DNA from: Hypomesus transpacificus
Taxonomy: Eukaryota; Chordata; Actinopteri; Osmeriformes; Osmeridae
NCBI RefSeq assembly: GCF_021917145.1
Contig: NC_061078.1
Location: 5,797,386 to 5,861,385 of the forward strand
Direction: 5' to 3'
Length of the DNA: 64,000 bases
The notes under the pieces are model-generated. The model did no database searches. It saw nothing but the letters and a program-made list of their open reading frames with translations, and was not told the origin of the DNA. Of this stretch, positions 12,372-26,400 are shown piece by piece (positions within the stretch are counted from its first letter, which is position 1; the number at the start of each line of letters is the position of its first letter). The position numbers were made by a program, and so were the translations under genes.

Positions 12372-12998
12372 AATCTTTTATTATTGTCAATCTTGTTTTG
12401 ACACACCACTTTGTAGCACAGCAGCTGATATAAAGCTTACTGACAATCATTTCTTATACACAATATTGTCTTGTTCCAATTAAAAATGGAAACCAAAAAA
12501 GTAAAAACCTACTCAACGTAAAGCAGTAAAAATCAAGCACAGATACATACAAACCCTAAAAGTGTGGGTAAATGAGAGTTTTGTAAGCTGGGCTCAGTCA
12601 GTCCTGCACTTTCCAGCTCCAAAACTGCATTTATACAAACGGATGTGTGGTTAGTTTAAATTAACGTAAAAGTACTATAAGAACAAAAATGCAAATTACA
12701 CAACGAGCAAAGAACCAACCTCTTCCCATCTAATCTGGTGTCACCACAGAGAAAGCAGGAGACGAGGGAAGGAGGGAGGGAGGGAGGGAGGGAGGGAGGG
12801 AGGGAGGGGAGGATGTGCATTTATTACAAGGGAATGAGTGGAAGGGGAGGAGGGAGGGGTTGGTGATGGGAGGCTGGGCATGTTTCTTTTATCATAAAAG
12901 GCAAACCAGATAAAGCCTGAACCACATCCGTGTTATCTCCTGTGCAACTCATATATACTCCCCTGTGTATGTGTGTGTGGGGGGGGCGAGAAGAGCTG
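12372..12998 (-). other. Probable 3' UTR of DNAJA2
   Basis: This region lies downstream of the DNAJA2 stop codon on the minus strand. Candidate AATAAA signals on that strand lie at 12377-12382, 12272-12277 and 12228-12233. A GGGA array lies inside it at about 12766-12810. No coding exon is seen. The extent is inferred. Confidence 0.4.
12766..12810. repeat. GGGA tetranucleotide array
   Basis: About eleven GGAG units lie in what should be the DNAJA2 3' UTR. In the transcript this reads as a CCCT/UCCC tract. Confidence 0.9.
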
Positions 12999-15900
12999 TT
13001 ACTGGTGCGCACACTGGACCCCCGGGCCGTGGTGGCCCCCCTCCTCGTCCGAGCTGTCGTTGTAGGCCTCGCGCCGGCCGCCTCCGGACGTGCCCTGGCT
13101 GTTGTCGTAGTCCTGCAGGTCCACCTCCTCGGCGTCCCCAGACACGATGGGAGCTTCAGAGCGTGTGGGCAGCAGGTCCTCCAGCTCCTGGGGAAGGGTT
13201 ACACAGAGCACAGCAGCATGGGTACTGGAGCAGGGGGCAAGGCCAGGGCTTGGCCAGGTTCCACCATCCCTAAATGCTTGAATTATACCCAGGGCCACAC
13301 ATGCATCTAATCTCAGAATCAGGGATTATCATACAAAGACTGAGATTCACCCCTAAATAAGACCTGGTGCATAAAGCCTCTTGATTCACGGGAGGACTAG
13401 CATTAGTGGTGTTAATAACCCCCTTACATCGTGGACGCTACAGCCTATACCAGTAATCACAGACAACCAAGACCCTCCTAGATAAACACAACAGCAGGTT
13501 GATTGTAGGCCCCTCCCAGCCATGAGGCCTTACCGTGAGCTTCTCTGAGCTGATCCAGTTGTTGTCTGGGAACTGGACATCAAACTTGATGTAGAGATCT
13601 CCTTTCTCAAAGGGGTTACGGTACTGGGGCATGCCCTCGCCTCTCACCACCCTGATGGAGCCTGGGACACCAAACAACCATCATTATTACTACTACGCAC
13701 ATGATTTACACATGTTCAACCCGCCCTGCTCATTTATTGAGCTGCAGACCCTGATCTGAATAACCTCTGGCCAGAATCTCCAGTATTTCTCTAGTTCCCC
13801 TCAGCAGACACACACTTACCTGGCTCGATGACTTTACCAGCGGGATACTTGACTACGATCTGTCTGGCGTCTAAGTGTTTCAGCGTGAACTGGAACCCAC
13901 AGAGAGCTTCCACCAGTCCGATCTTGTGGGTCATGTGGAGGTTGTGGGCGTCTCGTCTGTAAGTCTGAGGAGAACAGGGTTACGCCGTCAGATGTCATAG
14001 AACAGCCCAAAACTCAATTACACACACACATTGCTTTCACCTTTTTGCCCTCATCCATGTTCTATTCCAATAAACATCTGACCATTCATCTCTAACTGAA
14101 TGAGAATTGAATATTGTTAAGTAGAAAATGGAACGGGTCAATTCCAGGAAGCAGTGAGTTCTGGTGGGCCCACCCTTTCTGTATTCCTAGGAGAAAATAG
14201 GTTACCAGTAGCCCCTCCCAGCCTGCTGTAGGGGGCCCTCTCCTCTCCAGCAGAGCCAGGTGCCAGCAGCACCCCATGCCTGACATTCACCCCCCGGCTT
14301 CACAGGAGGGCCAGGGAGTCTGGAGGTGACACCAAAGGCTGAGGGGACCAGCCCAGCACTAGAGCAGGCTAGCCCCAGCCACGGCTGGCTACAGGATTAA
14401 ACCCCACTGGGCCAGCCTCTCCACTTGTGACTAGTATTAGTCTAGAGTTATGACACACATGCCACAGGGCTCGGGGGGGGCAAGATGGGACTGGAAACTG
14501 GATTACCAAGTGTTTGGACACACTGAACAGCAACCCAATCATGTGCCACAGATCAGGGTAGGTCATGACTCCACCGTGTTACCATGTCGGGAGTATTCCA
14601 TCCATCCATATTTACGCACTCCAGCGGATTAGATCGTGGCTCTTCAATGATCTTTCTCCCTACACACTACCAAGTCAAAACATCTAAAGCATTGGTCAAG
14701 CAGCCCATGAATGTGATATCAACACAACAAGCCAGACACTAAGCCAGGTCTGTGTACTAGAGTCTATAGGTGCTGACAAAGAAACCTGCTACATCCTGAC
14801 AGTGTTGAGGACCTCCCCCCCAGACAGCTGGTGCCTTTTGTTCCACTCAACAGTCACCACTAGCCTCAGACCACACACACATTGGTGTACGTGCACACAT
14901 GCACACACACACACACACACCACCCTTACGGTCAAGGACCAACACATTCTGATCCAACGAGGAGTTTCATCTAACCCTAAACATCATTCCAGAGGGCAGG
15001 GGGGGCAACATTTGACCATCATTGTTCAATTTGAAAATTTGCATTGATAGGCACACAATATTAAGTCAATATATACATGTCGAAGGTGTCCTTAGTCAGT
15101 ATTAAAGAACACTGCTGGGCTCCAAGTCCTCTGCCTTACAAAATCACCAAGCACCTGTCAACACCACGGTAGCCTGTTCCACCACCATAACACTAGCTCT
15201 GCTGGCACGGGCGGGCTGTATTTATTATTGGGAGTGAGTTTAACCAATTCAACTTGGTTACATATACACTAGTAGAAAAAAGTACATTTAAAACATTTGC
15301 AACCAGCAAGATATCCTTTTCTACAGGTAAGAAAAGGCATGGCATGTGGTTTAGCAGTGTTACCCAGCCTGCCCTAGTCTGAGGCCATTCAGACTCTCCA
15401 GGACAGGAAGTGAGAGGTTGTTTCAACAGGTTGTCCTGTATATCACCGTATTGTTCTGATAGCGAAAGCCGCTAATGCCAGCAGTAGGTCTATCAATATC
15501 TTGTGCTCTATTCTGAGACAGAAGTAGACAGTCCTGGTATGTCAGTGGTGGTTGCGTACCTCGTGTTCTTTCTCCTGCAGGACCAGGACTATGTCTCCAG
15601 GCTCTACCCCCGGCGCCTGGTCCGCCTCTCCCCCAAAGGTGATCTTCTGGCCGTGCTTCATACCCTTGTCCACGTGGACCTCCAGGATCTTCACCTCCTT
15701 CACCACCTTCTTCCCCTCACACTTTTTACAGCGATCCTTCTCACTGATCACCTCACCTGAAGGAAGAAAGAGATAGGATTACCTCCTGCCTGGTGAAGCG
15801 GGACTGGTGTAGGAGGCAGATGGGTGTATGTCAGTATAACACTGACGGCACCACTAATACACCGTGGGCAGAATCTATCGTAAAAAAAGCCAGCCTTTGC

Positions 15901-18900
15901 CTCCTTCTGTTCCCCACTCCACTCCCATCAGGAGGTGGAGAGGACATCCCAGGGAGACAGACCCAGACCAGGCTGTTCCTGCAGCAGGCGAGCCCCTCAC
16001 CTTCTCCGTTGCAGTCGGTACAGACAGACTGCATCTGCTGGACCATCCCAGGAGCCAGCTGTCTGATCATGATGCGCATGCCACGCCCCCTGCACGCCAC
16101 ACACTTCTGTACAGCTCCTGTCTTCCCCCCCTGGCTGGGGATAGGCACAGACAAGAGCAATCAATCACTGAGCAGCACCCCCACTTAACCACCACCAACA
16201 CACTGCATGTGACTACGCCAGAGGAAATTACAATGGATAGGTGGACGAAAAATGGTGGGAATGCTAGGTCAGAGTATGTGGACCAATCACAGTGTGGCTT
16301 GGATCGAGCCTGTCCGTTTAGTAATTTATAAATGTATTACTAACTCAAGCCATACAGTTATTAACAGGGACTTTCTTACAATCTGGCCTATGATTTGGTT
16401 GAGGAGACCAAAACACCAGCCTCTCCAGACAGTAACAGTGGCTACAAGCGCCATGGAGACTAGCTGAGTGCATACTGTATATTCACAATGTGATCAGAAA
16501 GAGAAAACAAGACTCTAAACTGTTAAGCCTAGATTTAGGTAAGAAGAGAAATGAATGCACAGTGAACAGAAACACTTACCCATTACAAGTGCTACACAGG
16601 ACATTCTTGCTAAGCTGTAGTTTGGTTGTTTTACCATTGTACAGGTCTTCCAGTGTCACCCTGACAAAACAAAGGGCATGCGAACATGTTCATATGCTAG
16701 TCAGGCTGTAAAGAGAAGTGAAACAATATTGTTGCTGTATAACAGTGACTAAAGTCAAGGAGTCAAGGTGCTTGATCAGAAAAACATAATCAGCTATTAT
16801 TAGTACTGAAGGTGCCTCTACAAGGGACGAGGGTTCTCTGGTGATTTCAGGCTATTATAAAAAGAGATGGGCACAGTCTCCTGGCCTTGATTTCCTGAAT
16901 CACAAGACTCCATACATCTCTACTGGCAGCGCCTGCAGCACATCAATCAAACACCATGAATACATGTCCAGTGATAAAATCTAGCCCCTGTATCAGTCAC
17001 AACACGACTAAACCTACATTCCTCTACTGACTAAACATACTAGTAAATATGTCTTCACCTTTCAAAGCTGAGAGCCAAGTGTCATTGACTGACTGGGCAA
17101 TTAGGGGTTGTCATGGTTACTGGGTAGGGTTGGAAGGCCTACTAACTTGAGTGGGTGAACCATGTCTTCTCCTCGTCGTCTTCCTCCGTTCCGGCTGCGT
17201 CCCTGTCCGCCCATGAAGCCAAACAGACCTCCTCCAAAGATGTGGGAGAAGATGTCGTCCATCCCCCCCCCTCCTCCACCTCCTTCCCGCAAGCCCTGCT
17301 CCCCATACCGGTCATACAGTTCCTTCTTCTCTGGGTTGGTCAGGACCTCATAGGCAAAGCTGATCTCCTTGAACTAGACAAAGAGTAAGATGTTTTAGAA
17401 CGATACATCTTCATGAGCTCCCATGTACCATCCTAAACTACAACCATCCTCTTTCCCTCTTGTAGCTGGGTCTGAATGTAATTGTGTGTTCTTAGACTTA
17501 GTCAGGTCTTGAAGAGTAAAGCACTTTATTCTTACCTTGTCTCCTGCATTTGGGTTTTTGTCAGGGTGGTATTCTTTTGCCAGTTTCCTGTATGCCTACA
17601 ATAAATCACAAGCATATTTCATCCAACAGATTGGAGAATACAAGTACATTAATACCACATCCCCATGAAATAAAATTTTTAAAAAATGCGAGTTGTTTAC
17701 CGGGGTTAAACCCATTTAAGTACAGTAGACCGTTGTGCGCAGTAACATGGGCCTGGGCAGCAGCCTTATTTAAGTTAGCCTTACGGGCCCGTATAAAAAC
17801 CTAGCTAGTAAACTGACCGTATTTGACAGCTCAAGTATATCTACATTAAATTAAACTACTACTTTAAATCAGTAGATTATCCTTAAATTCGCCCAATGAC
17901 GGTAGACGAAACCATGCGAATTTACGTGAAACTGGCTTGTGAGCTAACCAGTTTCCAAGCACGTGAGTTGATTAACTAGCTAGCGTTACTTACGTTAGCG
18001 CCCTAGAAAGCGCTAGAATATATTCAACGCTATGAGTCAAGTTGAGGAAACACGGAGTTGGTGTCAACATTTTAGTTTTACCATTTAAAATAGGCCATTA
18101 GCTTATCTCTCCATAGCACCATATTGCAGTGGATTTTGTGGAAGCGTTTCTGGCTGAAATAAACTAAGAAATAACCAATGTTGGCTGGCAACTGTACTGT
18201 AGCGAGCTACACCAGCTCTAAAACTTGAGTAGCTACGCATGTCGCCTTGTAATACATGTCTCGACTATTTCCTGGAATTAACGTTCCATGGCCAGTCTAG
18301 CGTTTGTTTAAATGGGAACCTAAATAGCCGTTCCTGACTACAACGTATGTCGCAGATACTTGAATTGATTGTTGGCGCTACACTGCGAAACACTTCTGTC
18401 TAAAATTAACGCCCCTGCTACAGGTGCTATTAACATGTTGGGCTAGTGTAGTTACCCAGCAACGACGTACGGGTAGCTAAAACGCTAGCTTGCGTTAGCC
18501 TAGCTAGATTATTGCTAGCTTGCATTAGCCTAGCTAGACAGTGTTGCCAGTTGGTGTCACAGCCCGAACAAAAAAGTAAACATGTAACAAACAGGCTAAC
18601 ACACGAACAATGCTACTAGTGACCATCTAAAACTCAAACGCTTCACGTTACATAACAGCTAACCCTTCCATGGCAGTGGACACATTTACTAACATACTAA
18701 GATAGTAGTACAGTACTTCCAGCAAATAGACTACACCTATTCCAATTTGAATAGCTCGCTAGTTGGAGCTAGCTAGCACTAGACTAGCTGCTAGCTCGCT
18801 CGATTATGGTTTATGCATTGCTAACAAGCTAATGCAATTTCCTGAAACTAGGAGTTCGAATTTCAATGTACATAATTCAATTTAAAATCGAATACAAACG

Positions 18901-18996
18901 TATTTCTAAAATATCTACCTTTTTCAGCTCATTCTCGGTGGCAGTTGGGGAAACTCCAAGAATGTCGTATAATTTAGTATCAACAACGTTAGCCAT
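12999..18996 (-). CDS. dnaja2: DnaJ homolog subfamily A member 2, type I Hsp40 (9 exons)
   Basis: Co-chaperone that stimulates Hsp70 ATPase and delivers unfolded clients in the cytosol. Exons in transcript order: 18996-18919, 17595-17536, 17373-17147, 16660-16580, 16134-16001, 15756-15560, 13964-13820, 13661-13534, 13187-12999. They total 1239 nt (412 aa plus stop), equal to the human length, with matching phases throughout. The J domain is at about 8-70 with HPD at 36-38, followed by a Gly/Phe-rich segment ([21 protein letters not shown]). Four zinc-finger repeats read [24 protein letters not shown] and CKKCEGKK. Then come the two client-binding C-terminal domains. The protein ends in CAHQ, a CaaX farnesylation box. 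The ATG context is strong (A at -3, G at +4). Introns 17596-18918 and 13965-15559 hold only a CA run near 14905; the other introns over 300 bases show nothing recognisable. Confidence 0.97.
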
Positions 18997-19200
18997 TATG
19001 TACAGTAGCTCGGGAAGGTCCTTCAACACGAGAGGCAGAGAAGAGAAAGAGAAGCCGGTAAATGTTGTCTTCTTCCAGTTCTCTGAAGATTTCCGGCAGT
19101 GTGAGATATGTTGGTAATGCTGCCGCTCATCGGTTGGAGTTCACATGTATGGAACGTCATTGGTACAGTAGCTCTAGGCTCCGTAACGAAAATTAAATAA
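18997..19200 (-). promoter_or_regulatory. DNAJA2 5' UTR and promoter region
   Basis: This is the sequence just upstream of the DNAJA2 ATG on the minus strand, called from position. It contains TTC and GAA triplets around 19075-19100, but not with the 2-base spacing of a heat-shock element, so heat-shock control is not claimed. Confidence 0.35.
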
Positions 19201-20476
19201 ACACATGTATTTGTGTTACAAAACAAGTACTTCCCTACTGACATTCCCAACTAATTATAATGAAATGTGCCACAACTGTGCCTAATGAATGATTCATTCA
19301 TTTAATTAATTCGTTTAAGTCAAATGCTCAGGTCTTTCAGATGTCTTATTCAACATGACATTAATTTGGATGGTGGAAGCGAACTAAGAAAATGTCTTAT
19401 CTACCTTCCACGTCAGTACTGTCTTTAAAACTGAATTGAGAGGCAGACAAAGGTCGATGAGTAAATTATATTTTAATCCAACATAATAAAACTGTACAAC
19501 CAGCAGTAAAATAATAGAAGTATGGCGTGTTGTCTGTCTCTGTCTCTCAAGAAACAGGTTGTGCTTGTTTATACACTGGATTTCACGTGAAACACATAAT
19601 TCATTTTATCCAAACTGATGAACAGTCTCAGGTAACTATTGCAACTTGCCAACCGTCTTTTTACGACGATCTTTCATTTATAAAACTGACTGGTCAGATA
19701 TATAATAGGATATGGATATCAGAAGTGCTTGGAATTGGTCTCATTTATTTTGGATTCAAGCATAAGCTTATTCATACCACTTTAAGGTATTACTATATTC
19801 AACCTATTGGTTATATAGTAGTTTACTTTTCCCATCAGTTAAATATTGTTATTTAAGTATTTTACATTCCCTTATTCTTCTCTGGACATGAGATGTTTTG
19901 TGTTATCTTTGATTGTCCTCATGACAGTTCCTATTGAGTCCATATCATTTAGTTATGGTTTAAAAATGATCTAAATGGACATCAAATTGCAGGGTGTTTA
20001 AGAGAACACATACAGCAAATCAATCTCTTTTTCTCTCAGTGTTTCCTCCTCAAGACAAACTGTTTTGTGGAGCTCTCTCTACTAAGCCTGCTTTGCCTCA
20101 TCATCAGCATCACGTCATCATCTAGGCTTCATCTTTACTAAAATCAAACTATGCAAAATGAAGGAGTTAAAAGCCAAGCAACAGCATGGAAATTGACAAT
20201 TGTTTTAATACACAGTACAAGAGACAGAAATTAAGATTCAAATAAGTTATTATAAGTAGAAGCATTATTATATCTGTGCATTACGTGTAAATGGATGTAA
20301 AAACTCTAGATAAGAATGTCTATTGTGTTGGCCCTTCTCTGAGTGGTAGTGTCCTGTTCTTCAGAGCAAATCAGAGACACCTGCATGCGAGAGTCCTTCC
20401 TATCTGATTGGAGGACATACTGAATGAGTGTGAGGCAAGGTGGGAGGTTGTGTCTCCCCCAATCTTCTCATCTCCA
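19201..20476 (-). other. Interval between DNAJA2 and NETO2, with probable NETO2 3' UTR
   Basis: About 1.3 kb of AT-rich sequence with no exon I can support. Minus-strand polyadenylation candidates for NETO2 are ATTAAA at 20204-20209 and AATAAA at 19744-19749. The 109-codon plus-strand frame at 19527-19856 resembles nothing and is judged random. Confidence 0.35.
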
Positions 20477-23400
20477 CTAGAAGTCCATTGACATGGAACG
20501 CTGCTGGGGGTCGACCACGCTGGTGTTGTTACGGGCACCGTTGCCGCGGACGCTGAGGGTCCCGCAGTGTCCCCCGGCAATGCCGCTCGCCCCTCCCACT
20601 CCGCTCCCGACTCCTCCCCCGGCTCCGCCGCGGACGTAGATCTCGCAGGGGATCTCCTCCATGACGCGGTCCTCGATCACCTGCTCGGCACAGTCGTGAG
20701 TCTGTTTATAGCCGTAGCAGCCCTTCTTGTAGCTGCTGGTGCTGTTGAAGGTTTTCATGGGCGGGGGCTTGGAGAAGTCGTTGTGGTAGGACAGCTCCAT
20801 GGAGCTGAGGGTGGTGCGGCTGTGTTTGATGCTGCCTCCGGCGGAGGCCTGCGAGCCGCAGTGGTGCTCGTGGACACAGCGCGACATGGTGGACGAGCGC
20901 CGCAGCTTATGGTAGCTCTCCAGCTCCTCTGATAGGTCCGCCAGATCGGAAGAGATCTCCTTGTCACGCAGGGAGAAGAGCTCATAGTGGGGAGGGTCGA
21001 ACACTTCCTGGAAGCCCGCCTTGTTGAAGACCGGCCGGCGGGCCACCACCTGTTGATACAGAAAGGGTCAGGAAATAAAGAAACCTGAGTTTCAGAGAGA
21101 GAATTGGGCAGACTTAGAAAGCAAACAAATATATATGCCCACCTTCTTCCTGGGCTGTTTCATCTGGACCAGGATGGAGATGATTAACAGAACCAAAACC
21201 ACTCCAGAAGACACACCAATCACTGTGCCATGGGTCTTAGTGATCTGGTGGAACAGACCCTTAGACCTTTTTTCTATGGGTAGGAGAGTGGGAGAGGAAA
21301 AGAAAGAGAGGATATGAAAAGACAGCGGGAGAGGAGGAGGAGGAGGAAAGGATAGGAGAGGAGGCCGGGAGAAAAGATAAAAGATAAGTTGAGATGAAAG
21401 GACAGGAGAAAATAGAAACCGTTTTTTTGTAAAAGGCCAGTCCCCCACCTCTAATCCCGAGAGCACATGCATGATTGAAGATGTCCTTCCACTGACCTTT
21501 ACAGTGGTTTTCATCCCAGGGGTAGACACAATTCTGAACCCCGTTGCACACCAGCGAGTTGTTGATGCACATGTTGCTGTGGCAGAAGAACGTATTGCTG
21601 GAGCAGGGGGCTGGAGATGTGAGACGAAGCAGATATTACAGATTACTTTTACAGATTGCTGGCGATCAGCGATAACAGCATTTACCACGGCTAACACGGA
21701 GGCTCAGTAATAGACGGCATGCAGAGCCATATATCTTCATCTGCAGCGACGGCACAGGATCAGAAGGGGAGACGACTGCTACCTTCACGGCTGTGGCAGC
21801 AGTGTGTACGTGGAGGCATGAGGAGGAGAGGGGGGAGAGGGGAGGAGGTGAAAGGCAGTAAATCAATTCCGACGGCCATCACGAGGCACAGATGGCCGGG
21901 CGCCATGAGACTCCTGACTAAACTGGCTGTTAGGATGCGTGTGTGTGTGTGTGTCTGTGTGTGTGTATGACGGGTGTGACAATACAGATGTATTGTGGGC
22001 ATGTGTGTTTGCCTCCAGACTTAATAGCCTGTTACGATGCGTGTTTGTGTGTGTGTGTTTGTGTGACAGGTGTCTATATTGTGTTTGTGTGTGTGTTTGC
22101 CTCCAGACTAAACTGGCTGTTAGGATTCGAGTGGTGATGTGCTGGCGAGGCATGGTAATTGAATGTGGCTGGCAGGCCTTTGTTCAGGAGGGCTAGGAGA
22201 TACACAGAGGCTGGGTCTGGTTGTAGACTGGTTCTGGTACAGTGGACCTTACACACACACACACACACACGTTAGGCCTCATTCCCATCTTGTGCGGCAG
22301 GGTTAAATGGTCCTGACAGTGGGACGAGGGGGATCGTACCACCCCTTCTTCTCCCGTCGACTACGCAGATCTACTCTCCTCACTCTGCGCTCACTTCCAA
22401 ACCGATTAGGCGGCTCTCGCCTTCAAACAGCCCCTTCACAGGGGTGTCAGACCTGCTCCACGTAGCCCATTTTCTCCCTTTCCCCCCCTGAGGGCACCCA
22501 GGGTTGCAGAGGTAACCAGAATGATGGAACGGGCCAGCCCGAGCCAGTCTGAATGCATGTTAGAATGTGCTAGAATGTGTGAGCATGTGTCAACTGGTTA
22601 TATTTTGAAATCATACAGTTTGATGAGAACAGGGGTGGTAGATGGTAGATAAATGGGCCTAGAGGTCTATTGTTTACTGACTAATGAAGACGAATGGATC
22701 TGTTTGTGTCTTCTCATCCCAAACTGGGGTCTGTGCCTATCAGTCAAAGCTTGGCTCAGATAGAGAGGGAATATATGCAGTGTATTCTGAATTCTGACAC
22801 AAAAGTTGTTTGCAAAGCACTTCTGTCCTCCCAAAAGAAGGAAAATAATTTACACTTTTGAATTTACAAACCCATTAGGAGGCTGCAATAGTGATGAGCT
22901 GGCTGACTATGACTGCATTAGCATTCAACCAGAGTCAAGAAAGGAAAGCAGTAATTAACATCTAACATATTCAGGCATTTAATGAAAGTGCTGAAAGAAT
23001 GATTTCTTCTCTAGCTTTTTCTTTAAATTTACATACAACCTTTAACTGCACGTGTCGAAAAACTGGCATACAAAATGGCAAAGCTTTGTGCTTGGCTACA
23101 AATAAAAAAATTACCCTTTGAAACCCAATTCAAGCTTTTCACTTCATCAATGGGAGATGAATTTCCACTTTTCCTATTTGAGTGACCTGTAATTACAATG
23201 ACTGTGTCAGACTGTGACTAGAATACCAAGAACCTGTTAGCTTCCATAAGTCACACAGTGAAAACTGTGGGTGATTAGCATTTCGCTTCCCAGTATTAAT
23301 GCTTTGAACACAACTAGATTGTATACTTCTACAAGAATTAAGCCTTGAATGAAGTTAGCCATTCAGGCCCTGTTGATAGCAGAGTATCTGGCGTATTCAT

Positions 23401-26400
23401 CAATAGCACTCTAAACATTGCCTGTCATAAATGTATAGTGTGTGCCTGGAAGATTAGTAAGGGCTTAATGAACTAAACCATGAGAGGAGAGAACTTCCAT
23501 TCTCCCAAATTTTTGGAGGTACTTAGCTACTTCCAATATACCTTGATTAATCCACTGTCTCTCCCTACATTAATGCATTTCATACCTATTTGCGTTCGTA
23601 TTACTCGGGGGGAAATAAAGTATACAGCCGACAGTGATTAATGTTACTACAATGACAAGCACCTCAGACAATATTGAGTGCTAATAGGAGTATACTGTAG
23701 ATGATAAAAAAGATAGGAATTTTGCATAGAATTCTTAATTTTGTACTGTATGTACTGTATATAATATATAAAAAATGTATCTGTGGTTATATGTGATTAT
23801 GACTGATAGTGTACATGACTGTACACTATCTGCTTTACTGCAGCAAGACAGATGGTGAACCCTTCGTGAGGGTTCTATTAGGATGATGGCGCTACCAGTA
23901 ACTACTCACGGTCTACAAACGAGGTGAAGAGCATTCGGAAGCGGCTGAGACGACTCTTCTCGTCCGCCCACATCCTGATCACTCCCACGCCGTTGTCGAG
24001 CATGACGTCGTTGGCCACGGTGCTGCAGAACTTGGCCTTCAGGTTCTCTATGGCGCTGCTCCCGTCGTACACCGCCACAAAGTTCTTCTTGCACTCGTTG
24101 GAGTGTTCCATCTGGTAGTCCATGAAGCGCAGATAGATCTATAGAACCACAACACAAAACCACGGGTGGAAATGGAAAGCAGAAAAAGTAGAGTATGAAT
24201 GATTTGATTCTTGCACTTCTCCCTACCAGTGTTATGATAATCACTGATCTGGTGTGACTGAAGTGGGAGTGGTGGTAGCTGGGTAAAGAACCATGAACCT
24301 GGAGGGGGGGGGGTGCATTTTCAAACCATACACCATCTATTGACATGGTACTGTGATGAGATGTATGTCGTATTCAAGGTGTAAAGAAGGTACGCAACAG
24401 TTGGCAAGTATCCTCGGAGCAGACGTGTGCACATTCTAAAGCTGAACACCCTGGAGATGTTATGATCCCAGACCAGTCAATTGATTTCTGCTTGTTCCAT
24501 CTAGTCTGTCAATAACGGCTCCTTCTCTCAACCTTGCTCTTGCCAACCTTGTGAATTAATCTCAGAGAAATCCAGCCTATTTAGCACAAGTGAGGGCCTG
24601 AGTCTGCACTGGCTAAGTGGCTGCTTTTAGCCTCCTCCCTGTACTGCTGAATCTGCTTTTCAGCGATTTCCGCTTCATTGGCCTAATACCTGCTGCTCCC
24701 TGCTTGACTTGCTGCTAATTCTAGATCCTCTGCTGCACTGTTTCAGCAGAGAGAACGAGGCCAGAGAACGGAGCGTGTCCCAGTGCTAGTGTCTTGTTGC
24801 ATAACTGTGTGTACGTGTGTTTGAGTGTGTGTGTGTGTGTGTGCGCGCGCATGTGTGCGCACTCATACATGTGTTTTGTGTGTGTTGTCTTCCGTGGCTG
24901 TACCTCTGTAGTGAGTGGCCTCATGAGGACCCATTGAGCCCCAGGAGAGGAAGAACTGAGGGCAAGAGATGAAGAGGAAAGAAAAAGCTGCTGACCTTGG
25001 ACCGAGGTGGGGCGCGGATAGTCCAGATGCAGTCCACAGCATCGCCAGCCTTTATCTTGTCCTCCTCTTCGACCTGACTGGAGCGGATAATGCCATCATA
25101 ACCCCCAATCTCAAACTGGCAATCTGAGAGGGAGATCGGACAGGGGGAGAGGGGGAGAGGGGGGATTATAAAAATAGGAAAAGCCGATGTGTGAACATAA
25201 AGGGATAGTTGAAGAGATAGAATCAAATATCCAGGAACCAAGGAGATTGTATTGGACCAAACTGGTAAACATTTCGCACAACTTACCTGGTATTGGATTT
25301 AACAGTCCTCCCACGTGCAGATGGAAATCAGGGTCTGGAATGATAAGGAGGAAAACTCTTTTTAACTTTGGGTTCACACAGCAGAAATGTGGGAGCTGAG
25401 AACAGGTGATAAGATCCCATTAAAGCTGAGCAGATCGTGTGAAGGACCACGCCGGGGGAAATATCTGCAGCCTGATGGGAGTTGCTGATTACAGCTCTGT
25501 GTTTTAACGCAGCAGAGAGGGAACAACATATGGAGTATTGTTCCTGTGTGAGCCACTAGAATCATCGTCTCCACTCTAGACACAATTATCATGTAAGTAT
25601 TCTTCGATCACTAACTCATCTTACCTCCTCTCATAACACTACATCTGAAAGTGAAGCTTAAAAGGTTACAAAGATGTATTACCTGCTATGAATGTGTATG
25701 CGATCAAACTATGAAGGCACGTGTTCTGAATATGTATTTCCTGCTGGATGTGTATCTGCATGTGTATTTGATGATCCCATGCGGGTGTATATTACAAACT
25801 TGTATTTCCTGCCATGAACTTATATTTGAGGAGAGCTTTGCATGTGTGAGTCATAAATCAGTGGTACCTGCTATAAATGTGTATTTGATGCGGAAGCCAA
25901 GCCCCTCCAGCTCCTCATCGCTGGTGAACTTGATCCACATGAAACGGCCTGTGGAGGTGACCAGGCCTGGGTTCTTCTGCCCGCAGAAGCGGTCGATGAG
26001 TGGAGAGAAGCCGAACGGCCCGTCCCGGACCTCGATGTGGTCGAAGCGGCACTCGAAGGAGGGCTCGATGTAATAGTTCTTATCGAAAGCCAGCTGGACT
26101 CTTTGTCTGGGGAGCGCTGGGGGCGGGAGGAGGGGAGGCAGAAGGAGGAAGGGGAGGCCGAGATGGGAGAGACACACTTGAAGCACTGCACAGGCAAGAT
26201 ACATTTCCTCTACACATCCAGTATGTGCAACAACAGCATCCATGAAATAATGTTTACTCAAATGTACCAAAGAGAACGCTGTCCGATGAAGAGAAATGTC
26301 CTGACGAGGCAGCATGTTGCCTTTCTGTTCCGGAACCATGAACAAAATACTGCCTCAGCCATACAACAGCGGTCACAAGTTCACTTGTCATGTAAATAAT

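Noticed and set aside
16125..16134. Acceptor of DNAJA2 exon 5 at 16131 instead of 16135
   Set aside because: Using 16131 loses four bases and breaks the phase. The acceptor one CCAG earlier restores the conserved CNGQGGK reading.
19060..19110. Heat-shock element near the DNAJA2 start
   Set aside because: TTC and GAA triplets are present, but with 3-base rather than 2-base spacing, so they do not form a proper element.
19527..19856. 109-codon plus-strand frame between DNAJA2 and NETO2
   Set aside because: AT-rich sequence with no recognisable domain and no sensible splice partners. It overlaps the expected NETO2 3' UTR on the other strand.
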